From contig CATOJL010000087.1 in assembly GCA_951800155.1 (NCBI GenBank), forward strand, positions 1 through 6,007: a stretch of 6,007 nt of DNA, read 5' to 3'. The translations under genes and the position numbers were made by a program. The stretch is from an uncultured Bacilli bacterium. Its GTDB lineage: Bacteria; Bacillota_I; Bacilli_A; RF39; UBA660. Positions 5,759 to 6,007 of the stretch are shown here, piece by piece (position 1 is the stretch's first letter; each line of letters starts with the position of its first letter). The notes under the pieces are model-generated. The model worked only from the letters and a program-made list of their open reading frames with translations. It was not told where the DNA came from and made no database searches.

Positions 5759-5788
5759 TTGTTTAGTTATTAAATAAATATTATAGTG

Positions 5789-5801
5789 TTGCTATTAGCA
5801 A
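5789..5801 (+). repeat. Small inverted repeat TTGCT-ATT-AGCAA in the leader
   Basis: A 5-bp perfect inverted repeat with a 3-nt centre lies about 30 bp downstream of the candidate -10. It could be an operator or a short hairpin in the leader RNA. Nothing in the sequence decides between these. Confidence 0.3.
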
Positions 5802-5827
5802 TGTATTGTTCTATCATATTATTGTCA

Positions 5828-5867
5828 TATCTCCTTCATTAAATATAAAAAATATTTAAAGGAGGTA
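5828..5867 (+). promoter_or_regulatory. Leader hairpin sequestering the ribosome-binding site of the terminal ORF
   Basis: TATCTCCTT (5828-5836) pairs with AAGGAGGTA (5859-5867) over 9 bp including one G-U pair. A second stem, AAATAT (5841-5846) with ATATTT (5852-5857), caps it with a 5-nt A loop. The whole ribosome-binding site AAGGAGGT is in the lower stem, 9 nt before the ATG, so the fold would block initiation. Confidence 0.55.
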
Positions 5868-5875
5868 AAATAGAA

Positions 5876-6007
5876 ATGTGCTTAAATATTTTAAAACAGG
5901 ATTTAACTTTAAAGGACTACTTTAAAAACTGTACCTACTTTGCGGACTTCATCAATGGTGTTCTCTATAATGGTCAACAGGTTATCAGTGCAGGTGATCT
6001 GGAACTT
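5876..6007 (+). CDS. Rpn/PD-(D/E)XK nuclease-like protein (putative transposase family), N-terminal fragment
   Basis: Only the first 44 codons are in the window, and the frame is open at the edge. The segment LTLKDYFKNCTYFADFINGVLYNGQQVISAGDLEL resembles the start of Firmicutes proteins annotated as Rpn family recombination-promoting nuclease / PD-(D/E)XK nuclease family transposase, in which a FAD.fN..lf.G.qvi motif precedes the nuclease core. The catalytic residues lie beyond the window, so activity and intactness cannot be judged. The ATG follows AAAGGAGGT at 9 nt. It lies outside the IS66 ends, has its own candidate promoter, and its ribosome-binding site can be folded away. Family membership is from pattern memory of the N-terminus only. 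Confidence 0.65.
   Translation, partial: MCLNILKQDLTLKDYFKNCTYFADFINGVLYNGQQVISAGDLEL

Noticed and set aside
1..6007. CRISPR array, tRNA or rRNA
   Set aside because: No regularly spaced repeats and no tRNA- or rRNA-like sequence were seen on either strand.

Overview
The window is AT-rich. It carries Firmicutes-type signals: strong GGAGG ribosome-binding sites, U-tract terminators and extended -10 promoters. The gene content (MATE exporter, MarathonRT-like group IIC intron, three-gene IS66 element, Rpn/PDDEXK-type ORF) and the base composition suggest a gut anaerobe of the Erysipelotrichia or Clostridia. That placement is inferred; no rRNA or other taxonomic marker is present.

Layout. (1) Positions 2-1306 hold the 3' most of a MATE-family efflux gene whose start lies upstream of the window. 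(2) Positions 1310-1367 hold two back-to-back hairpins, the second with a T6 tract; this is the exporter's terminator. (3) A complete group IIC intron (1369-3270) sits one base after the T-tract. It has a GUAUG 5' end, an EBS1 loop that pairs with the T-tract, a 427-residue reverse transcriptase/maturase in domain IV, and domains V and VI with a CGC triad and a bulged branch-point A. (4) Only 7 bp further on begins a complete IS66-family element (3278-5717) with 23-bp terminal inverted repeats and intact tnpA, tnpB and tnpC. (5) After IRR come a candidate extended -10 promoter, a leader able to fold its ribosome-binding site into a hairpin, and the first 44 codons of an ORF resembling the Rpn/PD-(D/E)XK nuclease (putative transposase) family, cut by the window end.

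How the parts relate. Downstream of one housekeeping-type transporter, three unrelated mobile or mobile-associated genes are stacked in the same orientation. The intron reached its site by the class IIC habit of recognising a terminator hairpin. The IS66 unit is an operon in which tnpA and tnpB overlap by 4 nt and tnpC follows after a short gap. Both tnpA and the terminal ORF have ribosome-binding sites embedded in potential hairpins, which suggests translational damping of read-through transcripts. I see no clearly new biological system. The most interesting material is the intact, potentially active intron with its reverse transcriptase, and the tight nesting of elements at a terminator.
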